Positions 31,644 to 41,641 are shown, numbered from the stretch's first letter. The stretch is 64,000 nucleotides of DNA from an uncultured Candidatus Melainabacteria bacterium (GCA_934717745.1 CAKUZB010000002.1:151575-215574), one strand, 5' to 3'. The notes: generated by a model from the sequence alone, not told the origin. A program made the numbers and translations.

Positions 31644-32699
31644 TTATATAATCTTTAGTAGGTTTTGAATATATTTATCGGCACAATTCAATGAATTATA
31701 AGTTTTTGCCGTATTGTAACAATTTTGTAATACGTTTTCCATTTCTTCATTGTTTAAATGTTGAATTTTTTGTAAAACAGATTTTATTGAAGAAACAGTT
31801 GGCTCGGTTAAAAAGCCATTTTGATTATCCTTAATAATTCCTGAAATACCATCATTTTTTGTGCAAACGGTAATACAACCACACCCCATAGCCTCAAGAT
31901 AAACCATACCAAATGTTTCCCTAATACTTGGTAAAACAAAAATATCCGATTTTTTCATAATTTCTAAAACTTCGTCGTTTGTTTTTTGACCAACAAATTT
32001 TGTATTATTTTTTGCGATTTTTTTAAGATTTTTCAATTCTTTGCCGTCGCCAATAACTGTCAATTCAAAATCTGTCATATCATTTACGGCTTTAATAAGT
32101 TTGTCAATATTTTTTCGCTTGATTAAATTTGCACAAGTAACTATTGATTTTCTGTTGTTTGAAGTTCTTAAAACAGGCTCAAAATCAATTCCACTTTCGC
32201 AAATAAAAGTTTTTTGTTCATATTCCGGATAAAGTTTTAAAAATTTTTCTTTTATAACTTCACTTCTGCAAGCAATTTTTTTTGCACGATTGTACGCTTT
32301 TTCCATTTGAGGTTTAAAATAAAAACGATATAAAGGATTTGTCAAAACCTCTAAATCAGAATTATGTACCCCACAAACTAATTTGCCCTTTAATTGATTG
32401 GAAAAAATTATTCCGCTTGGCATGTGAGCAACAATTAAATCATATTCATATTGCGGAATTTTATTTTTTACATTAAACAAAAAAGGTGTAATATAATTTA
32501 CATTGAAAACATTTTCATACTGACCTGTTTTGTAAAACGGTTTTTTACGTAAAAAAGAATTCAACAAAAAATTCGGTTTTAGAACGTCTACCGTATGCCC
32601 CAACTTTTGCCAATCTTTTACGAATGAATATAAAGTTTTCGGAGTTTTGGCTTCTTGCTCTAAAACCGGATATAAATCAGTTATAAAAAATATCTTCAT
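31644..32699 (-). CDS. Glycosyltransferase family 4 protein
   Basis: 351 residues, GT-B fold. The N-terminal half contains the acceptor-side domain starting KIFFITDLYPVLEQ. The C-terminal half has TCANLIKRKNIDKLIKAV, TVIGDGKELKNLKKIA, FVGQKTNDEVLEIMKKSDIF, and the E-x7-E region SIRETFGMVYLEAMGCG near residue 270. This is a clear retaining GT4. Acceptor and donor are unknown; an envelope or capsule glycan is likely. It is a single gene, not part of the larger sugar cluster. Confidence 0.92.
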   Translation of the reverse strand: MKIFFITDLYPVLEQEAKTPKTLYSFVKDWQKLGHTVDVLKPNFLLNSFLRKKPFYKTGQYENVFNVNYITPFLFNVKNKIPQYEYDLIVAHMPSGIIFSNQLKGKLVCGVHNSDLEVLTNPLYRFYFKPQMEKAYNRAKKIACRSEVIKEKFLKLYPEYEQKTFICESGIDFEPVLRTSNNRKSIVTCANLIKRKNIDKLIKAVNDMTDFELTVIGDGKELKNLKKIAKNNTKFVGQKTNDEVLEIMKKSDIFVLPSIRETFGMVYLEAMGCGCITVCTKNDGISGIIKDNQNGFLTEPTVSSIKSVLQKIQHLNNEEMENVLQNCYNTAKTYNSLNCADKYIQNLLKII

Positions 32700-32737
32700 A
32701 TTTTTGATATTATCACAAAAACATGCTTATTTTGTTT

Positions 32738-33559
32738 TTAGTTTATTGGACACATAGTTAAAGTACAAGTATTTGAAAATCCACCAGGTTTCCATACAAT
32801 ATCGGAAGCCACTCCAGATCCGGGATTAAAAACAAACGAACCTCCAGATAGAGTTGGATAGTTAGTATTACCAAATTCTAAAACGAATGCTGAACAAACT
32901 AAAGGATCTCCCTCTTTGCAACCTCTTGAAGAACCGCCAAAATTCCAAACGTATGAAGACAATGAACTTGTAAAGATTTGAGGACTTTTACCGGTAATAG
33001 TGAATTGAAAAACATCTTTTCCGACTTTGTTCAAACCTTTATTAGGACCGTCAACATCAATTGTAATATAACAACCAGACATTGCACCTACAAGATGCAC
33101 AATACCGGGTCTACCAACCAAATTACAATCTATCGCATAAGAAGTACCGTCATTTGCGATAAATTTATGACTATATGTTTCCGAATCAATAGAACTTGTT
33201 GAACCACCATTAATATATGTTAGATTTGAAGAAGAAAAGCAACCTTGATTTGCTGATGTTCCACAATCCTTCTTAATTGTCATAAACTCCATTAAACGGT
33301 TTGCAACTCTTGTTGAAGCATCAACATCATTAGCATCTAATTGCAACCAAGCCTTTAGGTTAGTACCATACTTTGCTCTTGCTCTACCATATGCCTCAGT
33401 AAGTACTTGTTGTTGTTTTTTAACCCTTGCAACCTGTTCTATATCACCTGTATTTTTATTCAAGTTTGGTAAAGTTAATGCTGATACAATACCAATCAAG
33501 CCTATTACAACAAGCGTTTCAGCAAGTGTGAAAGCCAATAATTTATTAGTTTTTTGCAT
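32738..33559 (-). CDS. Prepilin-like protein (type II/IV pseudopilin)
   Basis: 273 residues. A short basic leader (MQKTNKLLA) precedes the prepilin peptidase site and helix FTLAETLVVIGLIGIVSALT, with the conserved Glu at mature position 5. The residue before the cut is Ala instead of the usual Gly. The C-terminal domain is Gly/Ser-rich with six or more Cys, including CGTSANQGCF and SNTCTLTMC, suggesting disulphide bonds. Such proteins are numerous in Gastranaerophilales. No pilus assembly genes are adjacent. Role: minor pilin or secreted surface protein. Confidence 0.85.
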   Translation of the reverse strand: MQKTNKLLAFTLAETLVVIGLIGIVSALTLPNLNKNTGDIEQVARVKKQQQVLTEAYGRARAKYGTNLKAWLQLDANDVDASTRVANRLMEFMTIKKDCGTSANQGCFSSSNLTYINGGSTSSIDSETYSHKFIANDGTSYAIDCNLVGRPGIVHLVGAMSGCYITIDVDGPNKGLNKVGKDVFQFTITGKSPQIFTSSLSSYVWNFGGSSRGCKEGDPLVCSAFVLEFGNTNYPTLSGGSFVFNPGSGVASDIVWKPGGFSNTCTLTMCPIN

Positions 33560-33850
33560 ACTGACGACCTTTCTTTCTATTCATAAAATTTGTAAATCCT
33601 AAATAACGTGTAACCTCATTATAACATATATTTAAAAGACATTCAACATGCGAATTTAAAATTTATTGTAGTTAATAATAAATAACAAAACATATCTTTT
33701 TAAAAGAATTTCAAAGTCTTTTATTTTAAAATTTCTAAAATAAATTTAGAATGACAGATTTTTATTCAAAAAGTTAATAAAAATTTTTCACCTTTCACTA
33801 TTTTATAAACTACTTGTCAGGTTTCTTTGTTTCGGTTACGATTAAATCAA
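33560..33850. other. AT-rich intergenic region between pilin and GH57 genes
   Basis: About 290 bases of very AT-rich sequence between divergent genes. It must hold promoters for both. ATTATAACAT at about 33615-33625 could be a -10 area. I see no RNA gene, strong hairpin or repeat. Confidence 0.4.
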
Positions 33851-36100
33851 ATGGTCAAGGAACACAAGAAATTATCTATAGCCTTTTATTGGCACATGCA
33901 TCAGCCTGCTTACAAGTTAAATCCTGAAAGCGATTTTCTGTTGCCTTGGGTTAGAATGCACGCAGTAAAAGATTATTTAGACATGGTTTTAATTATGAGA
34001 GATTTTCCGAAATTAAAACTTAATTTTAATCTTGTACCTTTACTTTTACAATCTTTAATTGATTACGGTCAAAATCATGCACAAGATGTTCACTCAAAAC
34101 TTAGCGTTACACCAATTGAAGAACTTACAGATGACGACAAAAGATTAATTCTTACAAACTTTTTTGATGCAAACTTCACCGCAATGATTTCACACCACGA
34201 AGAATATAAAAAACTTTACAACAAAAGAGTTGTAGAAAATGTTTACGATATAAACGAATACACTAATCAAGAATATTCCGATATTATGGCTTGGTTTAAC
34301 CTTGCTTGGTTCGACCCAATCTATGGCGAAATTTACCCTGAACTTAAGCAACTTGCTGAAAAAGGCTCAGGATTTACACTTGAAGATAGAGAAAAAATTA
34401 TAGAATATCAACTTGAAATCATCAGACAAATTATTCCAACATACAAAAAATACATGGAAGACGGTAGAATTGAAATATCAACAAGTCCTTTGTATCACCC
34501 GATTTTACCAATCCTTCTTGATATAAAATGTGCTCACAGAAACATTCCCAACCCGGAAGTTCTTCCTGCAAATTTAAGAATGTCGAAAGATGCAATTGCA
34601 CAAACAAAACTTGCTTTAGACAAAATGGAAGAAATTTTTGGCAGACGTCCAAAGGGAATTTGGCCTCCTGAACACTGCGTAAGTGCAAAAACTCTTGATG
34701 TTTTAGCAGATTTAGGAGTAAAGTGGACTATTTCAGACGAAGGTATCCTTGCAAATTCAATCAACTACGACTTTGTAAGAGATTTTAAAGGACATCTTGC
34801 AGACCCTTATCACCTATTAAAAACATACGAATACAAAACACACAATTCAAAAATAGATATTATTTTCAGAGATTCAATCATTCCAAACTTAATCAGTTTT
34901 GAATATCCAAGTGTAGAACCAGACAAAGCCGCAAATGACTTATATAACAGAATTAAAGTTATACAAAACAGAATTTTGGCATCACCTGATGAATCTCACT
35001 TGTTAACAATTGCTCTTGACGGTGAAAACTCGTGGGAGAATTATCAAGAAGACGGTTCACATTTCTTAAAAGCAATCTACAAGTTGATTGAAGAAGATGA
35101 TACTCTTGAAACGGTTTTAATAAGTGATTACATTGAACAAGATAAAAATATCAAAAAATTACCAAAAATCTACTCAGGTTCTTGGATTAACAGAAATTTC
35201 CAATTATGGATTGGCGAACCAACAAAAAATCAGGCTTGGAATGCACTAAAAAGAACTCACGACGACTTCAACAAATTTGTTGAAGAAAATCCAAACCACC
35301 CAAACATTGAAAAAGCAAGAAATGAAATTTTTACAGCCGAGGGCAGTGATTGGTTTTGGTGGTACGGCGAACCGAACAATTCAGGTCAAGACCATTTATT
35401 TGATTACTTGTTTAGAGAACATCTTAAAAATGTATATAAATACTTTGACATGCCAGTTCCAAACTCGTTAGAAATGCCTTTAGGCTTAATGAGTAAACCG
35501 TCGAGTTTACCAACAGGTGCAATAACACCGATTATGGACGGTCAAGACAGAATTGACGACGAATGGCTTAATGCCGGAGTTATTGAATTACCTGATATTC
35601 CGTATTCAGAAGATTTGAAATTCTTCAAAAAAATCAAATTCGGATTTGATAGCGACAATTTATATTTAAGATTTTATGTAGACGAAGAAGTTCGTGAAAA
35701 CAGCACGAGTGCGGTTCATCAAATGTATATGTACATGAGAAACAGAACCCGCAGAACAAATCTTTCTCACATAAGACTTGTAAGTAAAACGGAAGACATT
35801 TTCCAACTAATGAGAGAAAAATTCGGTACTGAAATTAAAATTTCATTCATCAACGGACTTTTAAGACCATTACAATTCTCAAAAGCAATGGCAAACGATT
35901 TATGGGTACTTCAAAACCACGAACAAATCAAAGTCGCTTATGATAACGTAATCGACGTAAGTATTCCGTTTGATGTTATTGACATCAAAGAAAATGAAAT
36001 GGTTGAATTCTTCTTTGCTCCTGCGGATTTAGACATTATGGAAAGTGCAGTGCCTCAAGAATTACTTTTAACAATGCAAAGACCAACTGTAGATATTTAA
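33851..36100 (+). CDS. Glycoside hydrolase family 57 protein (alpha-glucan acting)
   Basis: About 749 residues. The GH57 barrel begins LSIAFYWHMHQPAYKL (motif 1, HMHQP). Further motifs are STSPLYHPILP (motif 2), GIWPPEHCVS near residue 275 with the catalytic Glu, and WTISDEGILANS. The C-terminal part has a carbohydrate-binding or DOMON-like region (DGQDRIDDEW, then FGFDSDNLYLRFYVDEEV). GH57 enzymes are alpha-amylases, 4-alpha-glucanotransferases or branching enzymes; the specificity is not evident. Absence of a signal peptide suggests work on intracellular glycogen. ATG 33851 was chosen; an upstream TTG at 33827 has an AGG nearby. Confidence 0.9.
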   Translation: MVKEHKKLSIAFYWHMHQPAYKLNPESDFLLPWVRMHAVKDYLDMVLIMRDFPKLKLNFNLVPLLLQSLIDYGQNHAQDVHSKLSVTPIEELTDDDKRLILTNFFDANFTAMISHHEEYKKLYNKRVVENVYDINEYTNQEYSDIMAWFNLAWFDPIYGEIYPELKQLAEKGSGFTLEDREKIIEYQLEIIRQIIPTYKKYMEDGRIEISTSPLYHPILPILLDIKCAHRNIPNPEVLPANLRMSKDAIAQTKLALDKMEEIFGRRPKGIWPPEHCVSAKTLDVLADLGVKWTISDEGILANSINYDFVRDFKGHLADPYHLLKTYEYKTHNSKIDIIFRDSIIPNLISFEYPSVEPDKAANDLYNRIKVIQNRILASPDESHLLTIALDGENSWENYQEDGSHFLKAIYKLIEEDDTLETVLISDYIEQDKNIKKLPKIYSGSWINRNFQLWIGEPTKNQAWNALKRTHDDFNKFVEENPNHPNIEKARNEIFTAEGSDWFWWYGEPNNSGQDHLFDYLFREHLKNVYKYFDMPVPNSLEMPLGLMSKPSSLPTGAITPIMDGQDRIDDEWLNAGVIELPDIPYSEDLKFFKKIKFGFDSDNLYLRFYVDEEVRENSTSAVHQMYMYMRNRTRRTNLSHIRLVSKTEDIFQLMREKFGTEIKISFINGLLRPLQFSKAMANDLWVLQNHEQIKVAYDNVIDVSIPFDVIDIKENEMVEFFFAPADLDIMESAVPQELLLTMQRPTVDI

Positions 36101-36135
36101 ACCCTCTACATTTCGAAAAATTTAAACATTTAAAA

Positions 36136-36552
36136 CTAATGAATTATTTGTATATAAACCGTTCTAGTCCTTGCTTTGTTATCAAAGTCAATCAGAACAA
36201 TTTGTTGCCAAGTTCCAAGTTGCAAAGCACCGTCTATAAGAGGTATTGTTAGAGAGTTACCCATAATTGCCGCTCTAACGTGTGCATAACCATTCCCGTC
36301 ATGCCAAGTTTCATCGTGATGATATTCTATATTTTGAGGTGCAATTCGCTCTAATGCTTCCGGCAAATCGACCAAAAGCCCCGGTTCAAACTCAATTGTC
36401 GTCAAGGAAGCAGTACTTCCCGACACATAACAAACCACAGATGCATCTTTTAAAGAATGCATATAGACAACATTTTGAACATTTTTAGTAATGTCAATTA
36501 TATCTGTAAATCCTTGCGTATGAATTTGAAATTTGTCATTAATTATAGGCAT
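36136..36552 (-). CDS. YjbQ family protein (UPF0047)
   Basis: 138 residues, the usual size. Hallmarks are TQGFTDIIDITKNVQ, the GSTASLTTIEFEPGLL segment, and H-x4-W-H-D-GNGYAHVRAAIMG near residue 82, with metal-binding histidines, followed by GTWQQIVLIDFDNKARTR. YjbQ proteins bind metal and have weak thiamine phosphate synthase-like activity in Escherichia coli, but their physiological role is unsettled. It stands alone, facing the GH57 gene end. Confidence 0.93.
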   Translation of the reverse strand: MPIINDKFQIHTQGFTDIIDITKNVQNVVYMHSLKDASVVCYVSGSTASLTTIEFEPGLLVDLPEALERIAPQNIEYHHDETWHDGNGYAHVRAAIMGNSLTIPLIDGALQLGTWQQIVLIDFDNKARTRTVYIQIIH

Positions 36553-36668
36553 AAAATACCTCCTTTGGTTATATTATATAAAACCATTTCTACGACGAAA
36601 AATCACAAAAACCTCAAATTCATCACATATATTTACAATTACGAGTGTAATAAGTCAACATTTTTAGT

Positions 36669-36695
36669 AAAAAAAAGGCTGTCTTTCGACAACCG
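36669..36695 (-). terminator. Terminator of the TPR gene
   Basis: On the minus strand GGTTGTC-GAAA-GACAGCC, a 7-bp stem with one G.U pair, is followed by eight T residues. It lies just after the stop of the 550-residue TPR protein. Confidence 0.75.
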
Positions 36696-36702
36696 AGAAT
36701 CT

Positions 36703-38355
36703 TTATAATTCAAATAGCGAGTGTAATCTTTCTGTAATTTCAGAGTCCGGTAAGTCCTCTGTCAATTTATTCATATCAAGAGCCATTTGGTAATATTCAG
36801 CCGCTTGAGTTTTATCGTTTAACATTTCGTTTGCACGCCCAGCATTGAAGTATGCCAATGTGTACGACGGATTAATTTCTATTGCTTTCACAAAGAATGG
36901 CAAAGCATCTGAAGCACAACCCAATCCGTCAAGGTAAATTACACCAAGGTTATTTTGTGCAATATCGAAATTAGGGTTCAAGTCGATTGCTTTGTGGTAA
37001 GAAACCATTGCTTCTTCAATGAAATCATTTTCCCACAATGCCAAACCTGCTTTTGAATATGCTCTAAAGTTTTCAGGTTCTGTTGTTATCGCATCGCAAT
37101 AAGTTCTAATTGCATTATCAGTGTCGCCCATAGCCATTAAAGTATCGCCTAGCGATAATTTAATATCATAATTTACAGGGTCTAATTCTAAACCTTCTTT
37201 GAATTTTTCAATTGCCATATTTAAGTTTCCAAAGATTTCTGCATAAATTGAACCTAATGCGTGGCAAACGATTGCAGTCCATTCATTATCAGGATTAATA
37301 CTAATCGCTGTATTGTAATGATTGATTGCATCTTCATATAATTCTGCTTTCAAGTATGCGTATGCAAGCGAATTGTGATAGAACGGATTTGTTTTTTCTT
37401 GTTCCAAAGCCAATTTGAATGCACTTACTGAATTTACTTTATCACATTTTTTCAAGTATAAATGACCTAATTCATAATATATAAATCCGCAATCTTCAGG
37501 TTGTAAAGCAAGTAACTCTGTATAGTAATCAATTGTTTCATCAATCAATTCCGGAAAATATGTTTGAGTTAGAGTTGCTAACTTCATCAAATTAATTCTA
37601 TTATTAGGATTTGCTTCGTATGATTTTTTGTAAGATTCATAAGCGTCCATTGGTTGTTTTGTGTGAACAAAAATATCACCAATTCTTGAATAAAAAATTT
37701 CTTTATGACCTGTTTTTTGAATTGCCGTTTCGTACAAATTACGAGCAACATTAGTCATTTTTAATTTTTCTAAAAAAGCACCTGCTTTTTCAAAAGCAAC
37801 AATTGAAAAATCTTCTTTGACAGAATGAGTTAAAACTTTCAAAGACGGAACATCATAAGACAGCATAATTGTTCCTGAAATAAAGTAGTAAATAAAGTTT
37901 AAGACATCAGAAAAACTTGCTTTTCTGTTACCCATTCTTCTTAAAATAGACAAAGACAACATTAAACGTGGGCGAGCAGATTTCAAACCTGTTAAGTCAA
38001 TCGCTTTTTTAAAATCTACTTCTGCATCTGCATAATTAGATGCTAATTTTTCAAAAAAACCTTTATAAATGCAAGCATTTGCATTTTCCGGAGAGAAAGT
38101 CAAAGCCTTGTTACATTGTTCAATTGCTTCATCAACGTCAATTTCGCCTTTTTCCCACATTAAAAAAGCCATGCGATAATATGCTTCAGGAAGTTCAGGA
38201 TTGTATTTTGCAGCATTAACATAACCTTCAATAGCGGCATTCCAATCTTCTTCTTGTTGTTTCATCAAATACTTTTGATGAGAAATTCTTGCGTTTTCTA
38301 ATGCACTTAGTGCTAATTCTTTTTCATTTGGGGATGCGAAAACTTGTTCTGACAT
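36703..38355 (-). CDS. Cytoplasmic TPR repeat protein
   Basis: 550 residues, almost entirely tetratricopeptide repeats, by eye ten or more. Typical copies are PELPEAYYRMAFLMWEKGEI near residue 55, NPFYHNSLAYAYLKAELYED near 320, and NFDIAQNNLGVIYLDGLGCA near 465. No signal peptide, membrane segment or catalytic domain is visible. Such proteins act as scaffolds for protein complexes. It is divergent from the LysM gene and has its own terminator, so it is probably monocistronic. Confidence 0.85.
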   Translation of the reverse strand: MSEQVFASPNEKELALSALENARISHQKYLMKQQEEDWNAAIEGYVNAAKYNPELPEAYYRMAFLMWEKGEIDVDEAIEQCNKALTFSPENANACIYKGFFEKLASNYADAEVDFKKAIDLTGLKSARPRLMLSLSILRRMGNRKASFSDVLNFIYYFISGTIMLSYDVPSLKVLTHSVKEDFSIVAFEKAGAFLEKLKMTNVARNLYETAIQKTGHKEIFYSRIGDIFVHTKQPMDAYESYKKSYEANPNNRINLMKLATLTQTYFPELIDETIDYYTELLALQPEDCGFIYYELGHLYLKKCDKVNSVSAFKLALEQEKTNPFYHNSLAYAYLKAELYEDAINHYNTAISINPDNEWTAIVCHALGSIYAEIFGNLNMAIEKFKEGLELDPVNYDIKLSLGDTLMAMGDTDNAIRTYCDAITTEPENFRAYSKAGLALWENDFIEEAMVSYHKAIDLNPNFDIAQNNLGVIYLDGLGCASDALPFFVKAIEINPSYTLAYFNAGRANEMLNDKTQAAEYYQMALDMNKLTEDLPDSEITERLHSLFEL

Positions 38356-38469
38356 TTCTGAGATAGTCTCCTTGTGTTTGTACTAACCAAAACGGCAAAG
38401 CAAATTTCAAAGTTTAACGAAAAATTTAAAAACTCATACATTTGTATTAAATTCCCTTTTTACACTTGT

Positions 38470-38510
38470 TAGAATATTTTTATTATGATAATATTTACTA
38501 AGAGTTATAA
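38470..38510 (+). promoter_or_regulatory. Promoter of the LysM gene
   Basis: TTGTTA, a 17-base spacer, then TAATAT, about 35 bases before the GAGGA ribosome binding region and the ATG at 38535. Moderate match to consensus. Confidence 0.45.
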
Positions 38511-38534
38511 GATAACTAGACTAGCGAGGACAAA

Positions 38535-39140
38535 ATGAAAAGTTCAACACTAAGACGTGCAAATTTGTCTAAAGAAAAAATCCAAGTGTTAGAAGCCTTG
38601 GCAAAATACAGAAGACAAACAGTAAACGGCAACATACCCCAATCACAACATCAAGCACAAGTTCCTCAAATTAAAGAACGTGAACTTGATATGCTATGGA
38701 ACAACTTTAAACAACACACAAAACAAGATAAATCTCCTACAGTATACCTAATCACAGGTTTCATTGCAGGTGCGGTTGTAATGTTAATCATCACAACTTT
38801 ATTGAGTTTATCAATGAAAAGTATGAATGAATCTGCAACAGATATTACAACAAAAGCCACAAACACAAAAATTGAAGATACAGCAATTACTTTCATACCT
38901 GCGGATAAAGAAGAATTTAACGCACAACCTGTTTCAACTTCAACAAGCAAAGCAACAGCAACTGCTACATCTAATCAAGAAACCTACACAGTTCAAGCCG
39001 GTGATACTTTAGAAAGCATTATCATTAGATTTTACGGTTCATACAGTGTAACTCACGAAAAAGCAATTAAAGAAGCAAACCACATGGCAAATCCAAATGC
39101 CTTACAAATCGGTCAAAAATTGATTATTCCGCTTCATTAA
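38535..39140 (+). CDS. Membrane-anchored LysM protein
   Basis: 201 residues. A basic cytoplasmic N-terminus (about 70 residues) is followed by one membrane helix (VYLITGFIAGAVVMLIITTL, near 75-95). A Thr/Ala/Ser-rich linker leads to a C-terminal LysM domain: TYTVQAGDTLESIIIRFYGS, then NPNALQIGQKLIIPL. LysM binds peptidoglycan, so the protein sits in the inner membrane with its tip in the wall. No enzyme domain is present; it may link cytoplasmic machinery to peptidoglycan. Confidence 0.88.
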   Translation: MKSSTLRRANLSKEKIQVLEALAKYRRQTVNGNIPQSQHQAQVPQIKERELDMLWNNFKQHTKQDKSPTVYLITGFIAGAVVMLIITTLLSLSMKSMNESATDITTKATNTKIEDTAITFIPADKEEFNAQPVSTSTSKATATATSNQETYTVQAGDTLESIIIRFYGSYSVTHEKAIKEANHMANPNALQIGQKLIIPLH

Positions 39141-39160
39141 TAAATAATTTTCAAACTATA

Positions 39161-39193
39161 AAAAGCAGTACAAAATAAATTGTACTGTTTTTT
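39161..39193 (+). terminator. Terminator of the LysM gene
   Basis: GCAGTACAA pairs with TTGTACTG across a 6-base loop, with A and T runs on the outside (AAAA before, TTTTTT after). Confidence 0.75.
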
Positions 39194-39253
39194 GTTACAA
39201 ATTGCCAAAATTCTATATTTAACCTATAATTAAGCAATATTGAGGAGGATTTA

Positions 39254-40495
39254 ATGGAATTAGAATTAATAAAAGAAACAGACCCGATAGTTGCCGAACT
39301 TATAGAAAAAGAGTTGGAACGTCAACAAACGACAATTGAATTAATTGCAAGTGAAAACTTTACATCAAAAGCAGTTATGGCGGCTTGCGGTACTATATTA
39401 ACAAACAAATATGCAGAGGGAAAACCTCACAAAAGATTTTACAACGGTTGCGAAAATATAGATGCAATTGAAGAATTGGCACAAAAAAGAGCATGCGAAT
39501 TATTCCACGTTGACCATGCTAATGTTCAGCCACATAGCGGTGCTCAAGCAAATATGGCAGTATTTTTGTATGCCCTAAAACCTAACGATACAATTCTAAG
39601 CATGGATTTATCAAATGGCGGACACCTTTCACATGGTTCTCCGGTAAACTTCTCAGGCTTATACTTTAACGTTGTAAGTTACGGAGTTAACGAATATGGC
39701 GTAATTGATTACGATAACGTTGAAAAACTTGCATTAGAAAATAAACCAAAAATGATTATTGCAGGAGCAAGCAATTACTCAAAAATTATTGAATTCAAAC
39801 GTTTCAGAGAAATAGCGGACAAAGTTGGTGCATATTTAATGGTTGATATTGCTCACATTGCCGGACTTATTGCCGGTGGAGTTCACCCATCACCGGCACC
39901 TTATGCGGATTTCGTAACAACAACCACTCATAAAACTTTGAGAGGACCTCGTGGCGGAATTATCATGTGCAAAGAAGAACATGCTCTAGGTATTGATAAA
40001 GCATTATTCCCTGGAACTCAAGGCGGGCCTTTGGAACACATTATTGCAGGTAAAGCAATCGCTCTACTTGAAGCATCAAAACCTGAATTCAAAACTTATG
40101 CGGAACAAATTGTCAAAAATGCAAAAGCATTGGCTAACGGCTTAATCAATGAAGGAATGGACATTGTAGGTGGTATGACAGAAAACCACTTAATGACTTT
40201 AGATTTAAGACGTTTAGGCAAAACAGGTAAAGACATGGCTAACGTTTTGGAAGTTGTTGGAATTACAGCAAACAAAAACACAGTACCTAACGACCCTCAA
40301 AGTCCTTTTGTAACAAGCGGTATCAGACTGGGAACTCCTGCGGTTACAACAAGAGGCTTTAAAGAAGACGATATGGACGAAGTTGCAAAAATTATTGCCG
40401 GTGCAATTTATTCATCAGATAATGAAATCGGACTTAAAAATTTAAAAGAACGCTCATTAAAACTTTGCAAAAAATATCCGTTGTATAATAATTAA
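39254..40495 (+). CDS. glyA: Serine hydroxymethyltransferase
   Basis: 413 residues, full length. It interconverts serine and glycine with tetrahydrofolate. Motifs: ELIASENFTSKAVMAACGTI, NKYAEGKPHKRFYNGCENID, ANVQPHSGAQANMAVF, and the PLP-lysine region VTTTTHKTLRGPRGG near residue 225. GAGGAG lies before the ATG. About 30 bases separate its stop from the apparent ATT start of the next gene, so they may be cotranscribed. Confidence 0.97.
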   Translation: MELELIKETDPIVAELIEKELERQQTTIELIASENFTSKAVMAACGTILTNKYAEGKPHKRFYNGCENIDAIEELAQKRACELFHVDHANVQPHSGAQANMAVFLYALKPNDTILSMDLSNGGHLSHGSPVNFSGLYFNVVSYGVNEYGVIDYDNVEKLALENKPKMIIAGASNYSKIIEFKRFREIADKVGAYLMVDIAHIAGLIAGGVHPSPAPYADFVTTTTHKTLRGPRGGIIMCKEEHALGIDKALFPGTQGGPLEHIIAGKAIALLEASKPEFKTYAEQIVKNAKALANGLINEGMDIVGGMTENHLMTLDLRRLGKTGKDMANVLEVVGITANKNTVPNDPQSPFVTSGIRLGTPAVTTRGFKEDDMDEVAKIIAGAIYSSDNEIGLKNLKERSLKLCKKYPLYNN

Positions 40496-40525
40496 AATAA
40501 ATAATTCAATATAGGAGATAAAACA

Positions 40526-41572
40526 ATTCTTACGACATTAGGACAAGCACAAGTACATATAATCGGAGCAATAATCTCTTTAATTTTAGGAGTATTCATT
40601 GTTCCACTTGTAATTGCATATTCAAAAAAAGAGGGTTTGGTAGATTTACCAAACGAACGCAAAATTCACAAAATTCCAGTTTCAAGATTGGGCGGTGTAG
40701 CAATTTGGTCTAGCACAATGCTTACTTTCTTATTATTGGTATTTTTAAGTTACTATCCATACGGAAGTTTATTATCAGGAATCTTACTTGGCGGTTCATT
40801 AATGTTCTTACTGGGTTTGGTTGATGATGTATACAACTTAAACGCAAAATTCAAACTTTTCATACAAATCGCAATTGTAACTGTCGTTTACCTTTTGGGG
40901 GTAAAAATCGACACAATAATCAACCCATTTGGCGGAGTTTTCCACTTAGGTTGGTTATCATACCCTATTACATTGTTATGGATTGTCGGAATTTGTAATG
41001 CAGTTAACTTTATTGACGGTGTTGACGGACTTGCAGGCTCAGTAATTACAGTAAACTCTGTAACTCTTGCAATTGTTGCAGTTGCAATGACCCCGTCAAA
41101 TCCAATCAGTGCCTTAATTGCATTTATTCTTGCCGGCTCAATGCTTGCATTCTTAGCATATAATTTTAACCCTGCAAAAATATTTATGGGCGACTCAGGA
41201 GCCTTATTTGCCGGATTTTTGTTAGCATCTTTATCAATTACAGGGGTAATGAAAACAGCGACTTTGGCAATCTTTTTACCATTCGTTGTTCTTGCCGTAC
41301 CAATTATGGATATAACTTTTTCAAGTTTAAGACGTATCCTAAAAGGTACATCACCTTTCGTTGCTGATGCAGAACACATTCACCACAAATTGCTAAAAGC
41401 AGGTTTTTCACAAAATAAAACTGTTGCAATTCTAACTCTTGTTGCAATCGTTGGTGGTGCAATTGCAACATCTCTTGTAGGTTCAATTGGACACTACATA
41501 ATCTATATGTTCATTTTACTTTTGATTATGTTCATCTTGAGTTTATTTAGCATTACAAGAATGCACCATTAA
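40526..41572 (+). CDS. Undecaprenyl-phosphate sugar-1-phosphate transferase (WecA/TagO family) with ATT start
   Basis: About 348 residues from the ATT at 40526, which sits 7 bases after AGGAGAT. No ATG, GTG or TTG exists in frame between that site and the TTG at 40637. Starting at 40637 would delete the first membrane helix (HIIGAIISLILGVFIVPLVI) and leave no ribosome binding site. Family motifs: GLVDLPNERKIHKIPVSRLGG, GLVDDVYNL, FIDGVDGLAGS, FMGDSGALFAGF and the AEHIHHKLL loop. The enzyme makes the first lipid-linked sugar (usually GlcNAc-1-P) of a surface polymer. ATT starts are rare; infC is the known example. Confidence 0.85.
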   Translation: MLTTLGQAQVHIIGAIISLILGVFIVPLVIAYSKKEGLVDLPNERKIHKIPVSRLGGVAIWSSTMLTFLLLVFLSYYPYGSLLSGILLGGSLMFLLGLVDDVYNLNAKFKLFIQIAIVTVVYLLGVKIDTIINPFGGVFHLGWLSYPITLLWIVGICNAVNFIDGVDGLAGSVITVNSVTLAIVAVAMTPSNPISALIAFILAGSMLAFLAYNFNPAKIFMGDSGALFAGFLLASLSITGVMKTATLAIFLPFVVLAVPIMDITFSSLRRILKGTSPFVADAEHIHHKLLKAGFSQNKTVAILTLVAIVGGAIATSLVGSIGHYIIYMFILLLIMFILSLFSITRMHH

Positions 41573-41590
41573 TCAAATAAAACATACACA

Positions 41591-41629
41591 AATAAAAAAG
41601 AGAAGTTTTGAAAACTTCTCTTTTTTATT
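41591..41629. terminator. Bidirectional terminator
   Basis: AAAAAAGAGAAGTTTT pairs with its complement across a GA loop, with A/T runs on both sides. It separates the convergent transferase and DUF2229 genes. Confidence 0.8.
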
Positions 41630-41641
41630 ATCAAAAAAATT

